From assembly GCA_947034895.1 (NCBI GenBank), contig OX344761.1:83283839-83347838 (forward strand): 64,000 nucleotides of DNA, given 5' to 3'. How positions within the stretch are numbered: position 1 is the first letter of the stretch; every line of letters starts with the position of its first letter. This DNA comes from Rhytidiadelphus loreus (taxonomy: Eukaryota; Streptophyta; Bryopsida; Hypnales; Hylocomiaceae). The position numbers and the translations under genes were made by a program. A model generated the notes under the pieces. It saw only the letters and a program-made list of their open reading frames with translations. It did no database searches and had not been told where the DNA came from. This document shows, piece by piece, positions 1 to 12,261 of this stretch.

Positions 1-1400
1 ATGGCACACCCCCATATCATATTCAAAAAATGCCCTTATTGCATTCCCCCTAGTAATATACAGAAAAAACATGCCAGTGACATACCCAAAACATACCGTG
101 TCCCTATCCTCCCTGGACAGCGAGGATGGCTACATTTTTTTTTATCCCTTAGTAAAAGAATATGACAGCCCCGTGACTCGTGCTAGTTGTGGAAGTCATT
201 GTGTACTCAATTTAAAGTCACCTACAGTCGCAAAAATGGAATGCGCACGACTCGTCAACAACTCCGTCTTCTGCAGTCGAGTTCTAGTCGGCCATGTCAC
301 GTTATCGTCGACCCTGTGAACAGAACGTTGTGGATGAACCATACGCACAATCACTGTTCATTCGGTAGTGAAACTCACGATTGCAAAACAACTCCAACGC
401 TGTGGAGATACCTACGGTGGTGCAATTAGGGAGGTGAAGTCATAGTGTAGTCGCAAAATTTCTGCAGTCACGCTAAGCCCTATTTTTTTGTAGTGTATTG
501 TGCCAAAATTGCATAGCAATCATATAGTTAAAGTACATAAATTGTATGCTATTGATAGTCATTGTTTTTGCATTGATTCAATGCATAAAAATACATTGAG
601 TCAGTGTGATTATGGTATGAATCCATGAAACAACAATAACCACACGATAATTGTTAATAATCCGTCTATCCTTAAGTTTGAGATGAATGCATTGTCCATC
701 AACACAAAGCTCTTGACATTGGACCAAAACTACATAGTTCTTGAAAATTGACTCACCAACATTACATACAACCATCCAACTAACAAACTGGTTACAAATG
801 AAGCAAGACCACACTTTTTGTTTCTTTCTCAAGAATGATTTGCTAAGGCTTTTATAACTTTTTGTCTTTTAGCTTGCTTCTAATGAGTTCGTTCCAATTC
901 TCTGATTTACAAATCCAAAGCTTCTTGTGTCTATTGAATGTAATTTTTGATGCTCTTCCAATGGTAGTATCTAATTCTACATCAATCAAAAATTTAATAA
1001 TATTTTAACTGGGCCAATTTGCATGAATATGGAAAATATTCTTAATATGCTCTAAACCCCCTAACCTCAATCCCATAAATTCTTAATCCTTAAAGGTCTC
1101 TAATGAACCATATATGGTACTGATTTGACTCTTAGAACACAAATTATATACTAATATTATGGCAAAGTATACACCATTTGATAATTCAAGAATGGGCATC
1201 TTTCATTTGGATGGCATTTAAATATCTAAACCTTATCATGCTCAAATACAAAACCATTAAGACAAAATACAACACCATTTTGTAGCTTTTCAGGCATACA
1301 TAGAGGTGTTATAGTCATCCAAATTGGGAGTGCCATGTGTCATTAGATTCAGCTCACCATAAATCCAACTTTGCATCATTACTTTTACTTCAATTCATGT
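1..1400. other. No recognisable gene; slightly GC-richer start
   Basis: The first 500 bases are GC-richer than the rest and carry short overlapping open frames on the plus strand. These have no start context, splice structure or familiar motif. From about 500 to 1400 the sequence is plain AT-rich DNA with no repeat or coding signal I can support. Confidence 0.4.
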
Positions 1401-1406
1401 ACCTTC

Positions 1407-1820
1407 TAAGGTAGTGTGTTCTAAAAGTGCCCATCTTCTTCAAACCGCCTCTATATTTAGGTGGAGAATGGAGATGGGGTGATCCTTAAATGGACCATTA
1501 TAGCAATTGAATGCACCAAAGAAAAATTATTTTTCTACTGTAAGAGCCAATCATTGTCTTTGATGTCCACACATTGCTTTACAAGTTGCAAGTGGACAGA
1601 TTTTGGGAGACCTATAGTCACAACTAGGTGCCTATGTCCAGAATCTTTGAAAATTTGTAACTAATTCAAAAATGCTTGGAAAAATACAAAACCACTTGTG
1701 TTAGGTTCCACATCCATTTTTCTTTCTCTGAAAAATGATAGAAAAATAATTTTGTCCGCTTCAGCCTACGAAAAAGGCAGACCAGCTCTTAAATGGTTGC
1801 TTTTAGAGCATATTACCTTA
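1407..1820. mobile_element. Family A MITE, short copy without a B insertion
   Basis: The ends form an inverted repeat of about 20 bases: TAAGGTAGTGTGTTCTAAAA on the left and the complement of TTTTAGAGCATATTACCTTA on the right. The body matches, in opposite orientation, the outer parts of the longer copies near 16.56-17.91 and 21.35-23.20 kb. It lacks the 0.9-1.4 kb centre those copies carry. At the matching point (about 1480-1495) it reads GGTGATCC TTAA ATGGACC, the unfilled target of the family B element. No coding capacity. Confidence 0.8.
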
Positions 1821-1869
1821 TGTCAAATGCACTAAAAAAAAATGTAATGTGTTCAAAATTGGATTCCCA

Positions 1870-1922
1870 AAAACTTTAAGGATTAAACCCTAAACCATTA
1901 AATCCTAAACCCTAAATCATTG
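1870..1922 (+). repeat. Degenerate telomere-like CCCTAAA repeats
   Basis: Several spaced copies of AAACCCTAAA/AATCCTAAACCCTAAAT occur here, matching the plant telomere unit TTTAGGG on the opposite strand. The tract is short and degenerate, so it is an interstitial remnant or chance enrichment rather than a telomere. Confidence 0.5.
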
Positions 1923-2430
1923 AGTGCATTTCCAAAATAAGCAAATTCACTGTACACCGACAAACGAGTATGCACGTGCATCTCCCTTCCAACAATTCAA
2001 GGAAGACGAACCCTTACCCTAACATTTAGCTTGGATTCCAATTGCAAATCTTCTTTCAAAGAATCTATAAAGTGCGCGAAGGAATTCCAGGAACCGCTTC
2101 CGTGCTGGCTAATGCAAAACCTTTACTCCTTTGCAATGTCATTTCTCTGATCGCCCTTATGTTTGCTTTCCTCTTGAGGGCTCAGATCGCTTAGTTGCAG
2201 CGATTCTGAAGTTGGAGATCATCTTTGTTTCTTTTGCACATTCTTAGTTTCTGATGGGCATGGCCACTCTTTGCCACTCTTGTGTTGTGCAATCTGCTCT
2301 GTAATTAGGTTTCTGAATGGATCTGGGGTTCGTGATAACATTCTTGAGAATCCCTGTCGAGCAAGCATCTTCTGAATCAACATGGACAGGAATCCTTGAG
2401 CAATGAGTCATTGTCTTCAAGAGTTCGCCG

Positions 2431-2945
2431 GTGGTTTGATTTTGCTTGATTTGCTCTGATTTCTTAGCATGACTTTACTCTGAATTAGATTCTCGTTGGC
2501 ACTTTTATTATGAAAAAGGTCTCATGGTACTTCTACTGAAGACTATCATGAAGTGGTGGTGAGAATTTGTAGTTTTATTGAATTTCTTTTTCATGTGTTT
2601 GGATTTGAAGGACTTGTCTACGTATTGGCTTTTCTTGCGTATGTAAGTTAAGTTTCCGAATTTGAGCAGGTAGTGTCGGTGTCGGTGGTTTAGTTTTCCT
2701 TGATTTGCTCTGATTTATTAGCATGACTTTACTCTGAAATAGATTCTCGTTGGCACTGTTATTGCGAAAAAAGTCTCATGGTAATTCTACTGAAGACTGA
2801 TGTTGTCGAGGTGAGAATTTGCAGGGTTTTTTAGGGTTTTTTTCCATATGTTTAGTTTTGAAGAACTTGTCCACATTTTGCCGTTTCTTCGGTAAATAGG
2901 TTTCTGATTTTGAGTAGAAGGTGGTGGACGATGCTTTAATCTTAC
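2431..2945. repeat. Tandem duplication, about 255 bp unit
   Basis: The segments starting at 2431 and 2686 are clearly similar over most of their length. They share blocks such as TTGATTTGCTCTGATTT, AGATTCTCGTTGGCAC and TCATGGTA.TTCTACTGAAGAC, followed by a related tail ending near 2945. The surrounding 2.0-3.4 kb is GC-richer and resembles a plant leader or transcribed non-coding DNA, but I find no coding exon with conserved content. Confidence 0.7.
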
Positions 2946-3207
2946 TAACCAACATGTAGGAATGTGAGTTCATGAAAAGATCACAAATTTTGAGCTGAAT
3001 GCAGAGATTCAAATGTGTATTGTAGATCAATTTTTCATCTGTTCATGAATTTTTATTTTGGAATTTCGAAGTGGGAGATTGTAGACCACTGTGCCTGACA
3101 GTTTTACGATCCCATTTCCATCCAAAGATCAAGTGTCATAAGCACTTAAACGTAGGTTGCTCATAACCCTTTAGGGCTGCAGGCGCTCCTTCTGAAAGTG
3201 AAATCTG

Positions 3208-3340
3208 CCTTCTGAAAGTTGGTCTATAGTGTACAAAATCAAATAAACTGTACTTTGTCCCGATTTGGGAGCTATGAAAGTTGGTGTATAGTGTACAAAA
3301 TCAAATAAATTGTACTTTGTCCCAATTTGGGGGCTATGGA
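3208..3340. repeat. Two-copy tandem repeat, about 65 bp unit
   Basis: The phrase ATAGTGTACAAAATCAAATA, followed by A.TGTACTTTGTCCC.ATTTGGG, occurs twice about 65 bases apart, at roughly 3221 and 3286. Only a few bases differ, pointing to a fairly recent local duplication. No function is apparent. Confidence 0.75.
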
Positions 3341-4059
3341 AAGAACGTGAACTTATTATGTTAATCATCATAGGTGAGGTCACATGAATTTGTAGACAAA
3401 TGGTAATTTTTGCGAGATTCAGATTCCTTTATGACTCACTCATATTCCTTCCTTGTGGGATCAATGTTCATTCAAAATCACTGTATACAGGCTTGTCAGA
3501 TGCACAATTTTTTTGCCATCCTACTTCATTCAGACCTCACTTATATGTGGACCATTGGCTTTAAATGATTTTTGAAATTTGATTTAAATTAAAAAAATGG
3601 GACGGCTTGACCTTCACAAGGTTAAAGCAACCTTTTAAGAGTTGATTGCCTTGGGGGGAAAGCTAAAATTCCTTGAAATAATTTTCAGTAAATTTTTGTA
3701 GAAAGAGCTATGTAGCAATTCATATAGTGTGTTGCAATTGTCGAGTTTAGGGTGGTGGTTTTCTTTTGTTGTTCAACTACGATGGCAAGGGTTAGAAGGG
3801 TGGGGCCATGAGAGTGCATAATTTGTTTGAGGTGTATGATGTGATGTTGGAGGAGTTAATTGAGGCATTTTGTGTTGATTCTTTTTGGTGAGATTAGGGA
3901 ATTTTTTATGCTTGTTCGGTGCCATTGTTGTGTGAATGAGGTTTTATAGAGTGGAAATTGAAGGAATAGATTTTGTAGATGTTTTTTTCTGCTTTGGTTT
4001 TAAGTAAGTAGAGTGTGCGGAAACATATATGAGCACATATGTTATGGATTTCCTAATTT

Positions 4060-7000
4060 GAACCCTACAATCTCAAGGTATTTCATCAAAAATCACTCAA
4101 AAATGTCATTTCTATTACAAAGAGTATTAAAATTTAAAATTGTTTTTTTTTGCACATCTATTTGAAAGGTCTTGCACTAAACTAGTATAAAAATGTGTGA
4201 AGAAATTTTAGAAACTTTGACCATATAGATTACAAGATATTTGTGTTTAAAGTGAAGAAAACAAGTTCTTTTGTACCTTTTGTGACTAGATTACAAGACT
4301 TTATCTTCTTAATCCTTTAAAGGCCCTTGAAATCCTTCTACACAACCCATATTTAGCCTTATATTTCTTCAATTGTGGTTTAATATATGAATTGTCATAC
4401 ATTGTTATTTGCATTCTATTATGATCATTAATTTATTTAGTACTAAGAATTATTTGGTCAATGTTTTTTTATTCAAATACCACTGCATTAATAATATATT
4501 ATACGGACACAAAGGGCTTTTAGGCCCCTCAAAGATTAACTTGAAAATTTTACTACAAATTTTGAATTAAATTCTTTAATGGTTAAGAATTGATTTGACA
4601 ATCTCGGGAAAAAAAACCAAGAAAAACAACTTGATTTTCATTCTTGAAAAAATTGTTAAAGTAGATGCAAGTATAAAATAGAATAGAAAATTAAATTATC
4701 AATCGCTCTAAAATGGAATTGAAATACAAGTTGTTGCCAATGATGAGATTTTTCTAGAAAATTGAACCTTTCAGAATTTTTTTTAATTGTGAAAATTGAA
4801 TTCAAAGACAATTCTAGTAATTTATTTTCTCAAAAAGATGCTATGATTGCCCACAAAACAAGAAGCTCTATAACTTTACGTCACTAATCTAAATGGAAAG
4901 AATAAAAGCTTTCCATAAAGACAAAAATATAATCTGTAAAAGAAAAAATATATATTTTAAGCTTTTGGGGGAAGAGGTTCTACACTTCTGCCCAATGAAC
5001 TATTTTTTGAGCTCAAAGTGGCATAACTTTTTCTCCCAGGCACCAATTGAAATAAAATTTATATCTTGAAAGTTTATTTGTTTTAACATCTTCAAAAAAG
5101 TTTTAAGAAATCACATTGGAAATTGAAATCATAGGAACATGTCTATATTGTCAAGTATCCCCTAAGTAGACATTTAAGACTTTAGCCCCAAAAGTCCCAT
5201 TCTCCCCTTAAGGGACAAAATGGATTTTGGGCAAGTTCTTTAGAGCTCAATTTCTAATGAATTTTTTTGAACTTTCTCATGGGATAGAAGAACTTATTAG
5301 CTTTCCATGAATATAATTCTTATTTCAACTGGTGCCCAAGGAGCAAAAGTTATACCACAAAAAGCCTAGAACTTGGTGGACAAAAAGAATCCACAAAAAT
5401 TTGAAATATGCTTCTCATAGATTGTGTTTTTGTCTACATGGAAAGATTTGATTCATTCCATTTGGATTTGTGATGTGAAAGTTACGGAGCATCTTATTTT
5501 AATTGTAGTCAATTAGAGCATGTTTTTTGAAAAATAATGTATAGGAATCATTTTTGAGCTCAAAAGTTTCACAAAGTTAACTTTGATTGTTAGAACAATC
5601 TTACCATTGGAATTAGTGTATTTTAATTCCATTTTAGAGCTATTGATGATTTAATTTTTCCTTCTATTACATACCTTCTTCTACTTAACAATTTTTTAGG
5701 GTTTAGAGTATTCACATTATTTTAGTTTTTTCTATATCCTCAACTCAATTCTTTAAGATAAAAAAAAATTAAATTAAAAATCTATAGTACAAAATTTAAA
5801 AGTTAGGAGATTCAAAGTCTCATAAACTAGTCTACTACAATGCCCCAAAATATGATTTCTTCACTTTGAACACACTTATCTTGCAATCTCTACAGTCAAA
5901 GTATCTAAAACATTTTCCACGCATTCTCATATTAGTCTATTACAAGATCCCATGGTTAAATATGCAAAAAATGCCATTCAATTTTTTTTGCTCTTTGCAC
6001 TAGAAATGGTAGTTTGGGGCATTTTTATGATGAAAAAAAAGCCCTGGTTTTAAAAAGCGTCTGAAATTAGGTGTAATTTTTTTAAAACCTAATATTTTAT
6101 TGATTACACTTGGTGATGAATTTGTTTAATTTGATTGCATGGATATGTAGGGAACATCCATGTACTCATCTTTCATATTAAAAAACAAATCCTTAAGCAA
6201 CAAAATTATAATCAATGAAGATTTCATGGAAAATTGTCATATTAAGAAAGGGATATTTTTATATTTTAACTTGATTTTGGCAAAGTAATTGTACTATCAT
6301 GTTCAAATATATGAAATTAGTTACCATGCGAGGTGCAAATAGAAAAATCTTGTTATAAAAAAGAGATATCTATTTTGCAACATTTTAGGCATTGTCACTT
6401 AAACATGGAAATCTCTATAGAACGAATTGTGAAACTTTTTTGGAGATGCTTGTTGAAGGGAAGAGGTGCGTATAGATGTTCCCTACATATCTATGAAATC
6501 AAATTTGAAAAATTTATCACCAATTTTTTTCAATAAAATATTATGTAAAACCATAAAAATGAACTTTAAAAATTCACTAAAAATGGAGTTTTGGTTTTAT
6601 AAAATTGAAATTTAGTATACTTGATTGGGATTGCATAAGGATGCAACAATAATTATGCTTACCAAAATATACCAATTATATTGCACATTGTACAAAAAAA
6701 TGTAAATGGCTCAAATGGGCCAGTTGTAAGCTTTCAATATTCAATTGTATTGTACACAAGCAGCCATTAAAAACCCCACAAAAACTTTAAATAAAATAAT
6801 TCAATTTTTTTTCTCAATAAATTATATTTTTATCTACATGATAAGCTTTCATGCATTTCATTTGGATTAGTGATGTAATAGTTATAGACAATTTGGATTT
6901 TTTTGGCAATCAAAGTATCTTTTGCGAAAAAATAATGTGTAGGATTCATTTTTTATTTCAATTTTCACAATTTTTCATAAAAATAAGTTTCAAAAGGTTA

Positions 7001-7480
7001 AGATTTCTTGCTAGAAAAATCTCAGTATTGAGATTAGTACATTTCAATTCCATCATAGAGCTATTAATGGTTTAGTTTTCCCTTCAATCTTGAACCTACT
7101 TCTATTTAATAATTTTTTAATTTTTTAATTTTTTTTTCCATATCTTTCAACTCATTTCTTCTACATAAAAAATAAAAAATAAAAAATAAAAAATAAAAAA
7201 TAATTGGTGCAAAAGTTTTAAGTTAAGAATATCCAAAGTCAAAAAATGTAGTCAAGCAAGGTGCAAAAAAATTTACTTGTTTTCTTCACTTTGAATGCAA
7301 TAAAAATATCTTGCAATCTACATGGTCAAAGTTTTTGAAATTTCTACCACACATTCTTACACTAGTCTAATGCAAGATCTTACAATTAGATGTGCAAAAA
7401 ACTCTTTTAAAAGTTTTTTGCTCTTTGCAATAGAAATGGTAGTTTTGAGTGTTTTTTGATGGAAAAAGGCCTTGGACCTT
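4060..7480. mobile_element. Cluster of decayed family B (TTAA-type) elements
   Basis: Three partial copies lie side by side. About 4070-5150 is in reverse orientation, 5178 to about 6060 is forward, and about 6790-7480 is the right half of another forward copy. They share long internal stretches with the better copy at 40.79-41.73 kb, including GAACAATCT.ACCATTGGA and the phrase leading to CCTACTTCTATTTAA. The left end of the 5178 copy keeps the conserved GGGACAAAATGGATTTTGGG motif, but its terminal repeat is eroded. No open frame of transposase size is present. Confidence 0.65.
7165..7202. repeat. AT-rich microsatellite, unit about ATAAAAA
   Basis: Five to six head-to-tail copies of a 7-base A-rich unit lie inside a decayed family B copy. 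Confidence 0.8.
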
Positions 7481-7714
7481 TAGAAGCTAATGTACACTTA
7501 ATAGTAAAATTAGGTTGCTTTCCTCCAAGAAAAGTTAGTTTATAAGCCATCAAAGTCAACAAATATTTGTACATGTAGAGGTTCATGAGTCGCAATTACT
7601 ACAATACCTAATTCAAAAGTAGGGCATTCTTTAATAGTAACAATAAATATTTATTTAGTGTCAAATGTTGAGAAATTAGTGTGGAGCAACATAATTTCAC
7701 TATTTAGTGTACCT

Positions 7715-9420
7715 CTCTTACTTCTCAACATGGTTCTAATAGAAATCCAAAAAAAACTCTTTCTACAATTGAACAATGAATAAACCTTTTGCCATGTGTA
7801 GAAGCCTCATGAGTATGCTCATTAAATTCATTAATTTTGGAAGGATGGACCCATGACCACTAATATTGAGTTGTATTGTCCATCACTTTGTTTACTGCCG
7901 TTTTGCAATTAGACATAAATGAAAATTTGTATACTTATTTTTTAGAGATGAAATTATATATCTACTACAAGTCATAAGTTTTTCAAATTTTACGAGGAAT
8001 ATTGAAATTCTTGTGAATTTTTTAAGAAAAAAATGAAAAGAATTCATGTCAAATACAAAATATATTCAAAAAATTTGAAATTTTCACCATAGATGTATAT
8101 TATTGTGTAAAACCTCATGATATAAACCAAAATTATCATACTCTTCTAAAATTCAAAAATCAGCAAACCATGGTTGTAGGACCAAAGTTCATTTTTTTGT
8201 AAAATATTGAAATTGAATGTTTTTTTTAGAGTTTCCGATAGAGTAGAAATTGCCCTTGATAATCTCCATTTCATTTGTAGAACTCAAATTTTAAAAAATA
8301 TTATTTTTATGGCTAATATTCACATCAAGAATAAATAGCAAGAAACGGACAAAATACACTACAAGGGTGATTTGTGGATTAAGCATCTTCTTCTTTAGAA
8401 AATTTAGTAATACCTTATTGAAGGAATTTGCAAAAAATTTACTCAAGCAACTTCCAAAAAAACTAGGTGAAAAAACATCTTTTTCTATCCTACAGTCTTA
8501 TGTGAAGTCATCTAAAGAATGTTTTGCATCCTCAACAATGTTTTAGGGTAAAATGGTAATTTTCCAACCCAATTTTAATCCATTCATCTTCAATTCTAGA
8601 ATTATAAGCCCCAATCGCATACTCAATGCAATAAAACTTCAAAATTGGATGCAAAAATAGAGCTCTAAGTTGGACTACAACCCATAATGGGTTTGCTTAC
8701 CAATTAGTATTGTGGTTGTTACAGCCACTTTTGGGTGCATAGTGACACTTCTGTCACTATGCACTCAAAATTTTAATTAATTAATTTTAAAATCCCCTCC
8801 ATCCCCCCCTCCTACCCCAGGTTTAAAAAAGAAATTTAATTAAAATTAATTTCTTAATTTTTCATCTTTTCCTCCCCATCCTTTTAATTTTTTGAATGAG
8901 GTTAATATGACAAACAAAATGGGACAATGAAAATCCCATATCCCGTATCTGTATATCATATATCGTATCCGTATTGTACAATATTCCAATATCAAATATC
9001 TGTACCCGTATCTTCATACTGTATCCATATTCTGATTATGTATCTGTATTTTGATTTTGTATCCGTATTCGTATTTGGATGGATGGCTTAGATTCAATCT
9101 CAAAGATCAACGGTTTAGGAAATTTTGGGAAATCAACGGCATTCTGGAGGGGAAAGCATTTAAAATAAATAAATCAATGGCCTATTCATTTTGGAGAGAG
9201 GGGGGCCTCGGGGGGGCAACTAATGGCAAACCAAATGTGTGATGCTTCTTTTGGGTGCATAGTGGGTTTGCTTACCTTACTTCTACATCAATCTTGGTAT
9301 GGCCAATAAGCAACCGACCTCATCATAACATTCTAGCCTTCATGTCCATTGCCTTTTATTTCTTGTAGTATGTTCATCACATTGAACCTTCATATGTCCA
9401 CTTGGAAGTGGAATATTCTA
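7715..9420. repeat. Interspersed repeat J, copy 1, interrupted
   Basis: Blocks at about 7725-7850, 8530-8735 and 9262-9400 match, in the same order, the 46.47-46.92 kb region. Shared phrases include CATACTCAATGCAATAAA, TTTTGCCATGTGTAGAAGCC and CATGGTTCTAATAGAAATCC. The first two blocks are separated by about 700 bases of unidentified DNA and the last two by a family C element. It may be an old transposon or a repeated gene fragment; no intact frame is shared by both copies. Confidence 0.55.
8702..9262. mobile_element. Family C MITE, copy 1
   Basis: The element is bounded by the 14-base direct repeat TGGGTTTGCTTACC at 8688-8701 and 9263-9276. One end holds a near-perfect hairpin (8729-8770) built from TTTTGGGTGCATAGTGACA and its complement. 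The other end repeats the half-motif CTTTTGGGTGCATAGT. The middle (about 8938-9080) is a run of degenerate GTATCCGTATC-like units. The copy at 21.96-22.43 kb has the same architecture in reverse. The 9-14 bp target repeat suggests a Mutator-like non-autonomous element, but no transposase is present to confirm this. Confidence 0.7.
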
Positions 9421-9439
9421 CAACATCTACTATAGAGTC

Positions 9440-11950
9440 AAGACAATGATAATGTATGCTACTGAATGTTATGCACGTGCCAAAAATAAATAAAAATAAA
9501 CAATTAGTAATGGAGTAAGGAAAATTTTGACAAAATTGTTTGTGAATGTGTGTTCTTGTGGTGATTGTGTAAATGAGGCTTGATGGAACCTGAGTACTTC
9601 AATCTATCTTTAAGAAGGTATAAGATATGGATATGCATTAGATGAGTTTCAACTTTTGTTAAGGGTTGTAAGTTCCTCTTGTGTTCCCAAGCTCTGAGAT
9701 CTCCGCTATACAACCTAGTGATGACTACCACGTGAGCAGGCATTAAAAAATATTTTTAAAATTAAAAATAATAATTTTAATTTTAATTTTTAATTTTTAG
9801 TTTTTTTCCTTCCAAGCAACGCTAGCTGGTTCCTAACGGCGGGAACTAACTTGAAACAACCCTCCCATTAGGCCAAAACACATTTAATGATGTAAGAACT
9901 TGTCCAAGGAAATTTTCAAATGTTTTATTTAACTCTAAAAGGACGAAACCTATCACCATGGTACTTTGCCAATAATGATCCTATTTTTGAATCACTGTGT
10001 GTATTCTTCATTTCTATAGTAATCTTTGAAAGTCATCCATTGGCCACTTTTGAACCTCAACATCCTTCAAGGGTCAAACAAAGTCATCTTTGGAGGATCT
10101 CATTCACAAACCTTAAAGTCGTATATTTGCAACATAGTGGATGAAGTAGAGAAGCATTTTGTAGAAGTTACTTTACCATAACTAAACTTTTTTTCATCTT
10201 TGTTCACATCCTTTTCACATATATTAGTTTTTCATCAATTTTTTAATTAGAAGAATTTACTTTCAATTCTTATCTTCTCAACCAAAAAGACGAAAGATTT
10301 CAATTTTTTTGAACTAAGATTTGGATTGCTTGTTTTGTTTTGGCATAGATATTCATATTAATGGCATGTGAAGATTGCAAACGAGAGGATCAAGGTCAAT
10401 GGCCTCTGTCTATTTTGGTTATGGATCTTCTTAAGAAGTCTATGTTGTAAGTAATAAAAGATTTGAGTATGTCAAGTAAGGGATTCTATTGGAATGATTT
10501 AAATATTCACCAGAGAAAACAAAGGCATCACATTTGGTGTATATAGATTGATATATGCAATGATTCATATGCTAGTAAGAAAATGAATATAACATGTACA
10601 AATTGTTAATGTAGTTGATTAATAACCATAATCAAATGCATACTTACTAGACATGGACATTCATTTAAACCATTTCTATTTGTGATCCTTGCAAAGTGAA
10701 TTTGTGTAAAATGCTTAGAACTATGTGTGCTCTAAGATCCACTTGTGAGTTGGTAGGACAAACAAGAATTTATGAAAACTTTCAAAGGAATGTAATTTGT
10801 TATATGAAATGTATGCAATCAATTTCAAAGCAAAAACATGTCAAAATCTCTTGAAGTTTACAATTAAGAGCCCTAAATGTCAAGTGTATTGATGCATTTT
10901 TTAGTGCAAAAATAATGAATTTGGTGGTAATAGACTTTTTCAAGATCAATCCTCTTAAATCTTTACTCAATCACAACAAGTAATTGTAATGTGACTTGCA
11001 CACACAATAGTCATATGATTCTTAAACTTCAAGGCAAAGGATCCTTTGCTTTCAGACTCCTTTCACTTTTGAATACAAACTTATCTGTGAATTGTAGGCC
11101 AATGTACAAAGAATTCTTTCTTAGTACAATGACATTGTAGAAGGACCCCTCTAGCTTCCCTAATAAAAATGTTATGGTATACACGAACAACAACTAATTA
11201 ATGCACTTTCAATGAGTCATTTGATGATGCTATTTGTAGTTTGCTCTAAAGTTACTAGTCAAATTAATTCAATTAGTGAACCCTATAGTACTAACAATAA
11301 TTATGGAATTTTGCAAATTTGTGAGACTCACTAATATATATAGAAGTTCATATTGTTTTATATATAGTTTGATTTTCATCCAAATTTTATTTAAATATTT
11401 ACACTAAATTGACTACATTCATCAAGAATTTGTTTAATTAGTGGAAGTAGTCTTTCACTTTTGAATTCTTATACAAATTGGATCAAATTAAATCTTCTAT
11501 CTACATTGATTTATCTAATTAGTAAGGGTGCAAATTTAGTGTCATCCACAAATTTGGTGTAATTTCAAAAATCGTATAAATTGATTTATTACAATAACAA
11601 TTTATTGTACAATATTTGATTAATATTAGTGTAACATTAGCAAATTGGGGTCACACATATTTATAAGATAAAAAAATTGTCTATAAGGGCACTTCAAATT
11701 TTAAGGCCAAGCAAGAAATTAAAATTTTAGAGTATTCACTCTTTCATTGGTCAATCTAGGAGCATGTCTAAGCTCTTGGCTTCTTGATAATATACTCGGT
11801 TTTGATTGGCTTTAAGTATAAATACCCCTTAGTATAGGATTCATAATAAGATGGGTGACCTACATGTCTTTGAGGCATTAGAAAGAATAGCATTGTCATC
11901 TAGACATTAGGTTGCAAATAGGTGGATGCAAGATTATTTTGCAATAATAA
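9440..11950. other. Gene-poor AT-rich stretch
   Basis: I see no repeat structure or protein-like exon that I can name. A short ATG-initiated frame with a good GTAAGT donor occurs at 10361-10446, but no continuing exon was found. Confidence 0.4.
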
Positions 11951-11954
11951 GCGT

Positions 11955-12261
11955 ACATTAGAGGAGTTTTCGGGGTTGGGGAGGGCTGCGTGTTCCCCTG
12001 GCTGCCAGCAGCGGGGGAACAGCAGCGGCAGCCGTTCCCTGGCCTGTGTGACGTGGATTGGAGACTGCCACGTCACCCACCAAAAAAAAAAAAAAAATCT
12101 GTTTTTTTTTGCATTTCAAACGTAAAAAAAAAAATTTAAAATTTAAAAAAAAAAAAAAAAAAAAAAATCTGACAGCGCCTGTTCCCGCGATCTGCCAGCG
12201 GGACAGGGTCGGGGGAACAGGCCTGAAACGGCCCTCCCGAACCCCAAAACTCCTCTAATGT
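11955..12261. mobile_element. MITE with 31-bp inverted ends and a GC-rich core
   Basis: The left end ACATTAGAGGAGTTTTCGGG and the right end (complement ACATTAGAGGAGTTTTGGGG) continue to form an inverted repeat of about 31 bases ending in GGGAGGGC. The inside is strikingly GC-rich compared with its surroundings and contains two long A/T homopolymer runs. The target duplication could not be fixed. The short open frames here are by-products of low-complexity sequence. Confidence 0.75.

Noticed and set aside
1870..1922. Telomere or chromosome end
   Set aside because: Repeats are few, degenerate and internal to ordinary sequence.
10361..10446. Possible first exon (ATG, 28 codons, GTAAGT donor)
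   Set aside because: The reading looks protein-like, but I could not find any continuing exon, so chance cannot be excluded.
12058..12258. Lys-rich 66-codon frame
   Set aside because: It is a translation of poly-A runs inside a MITE.
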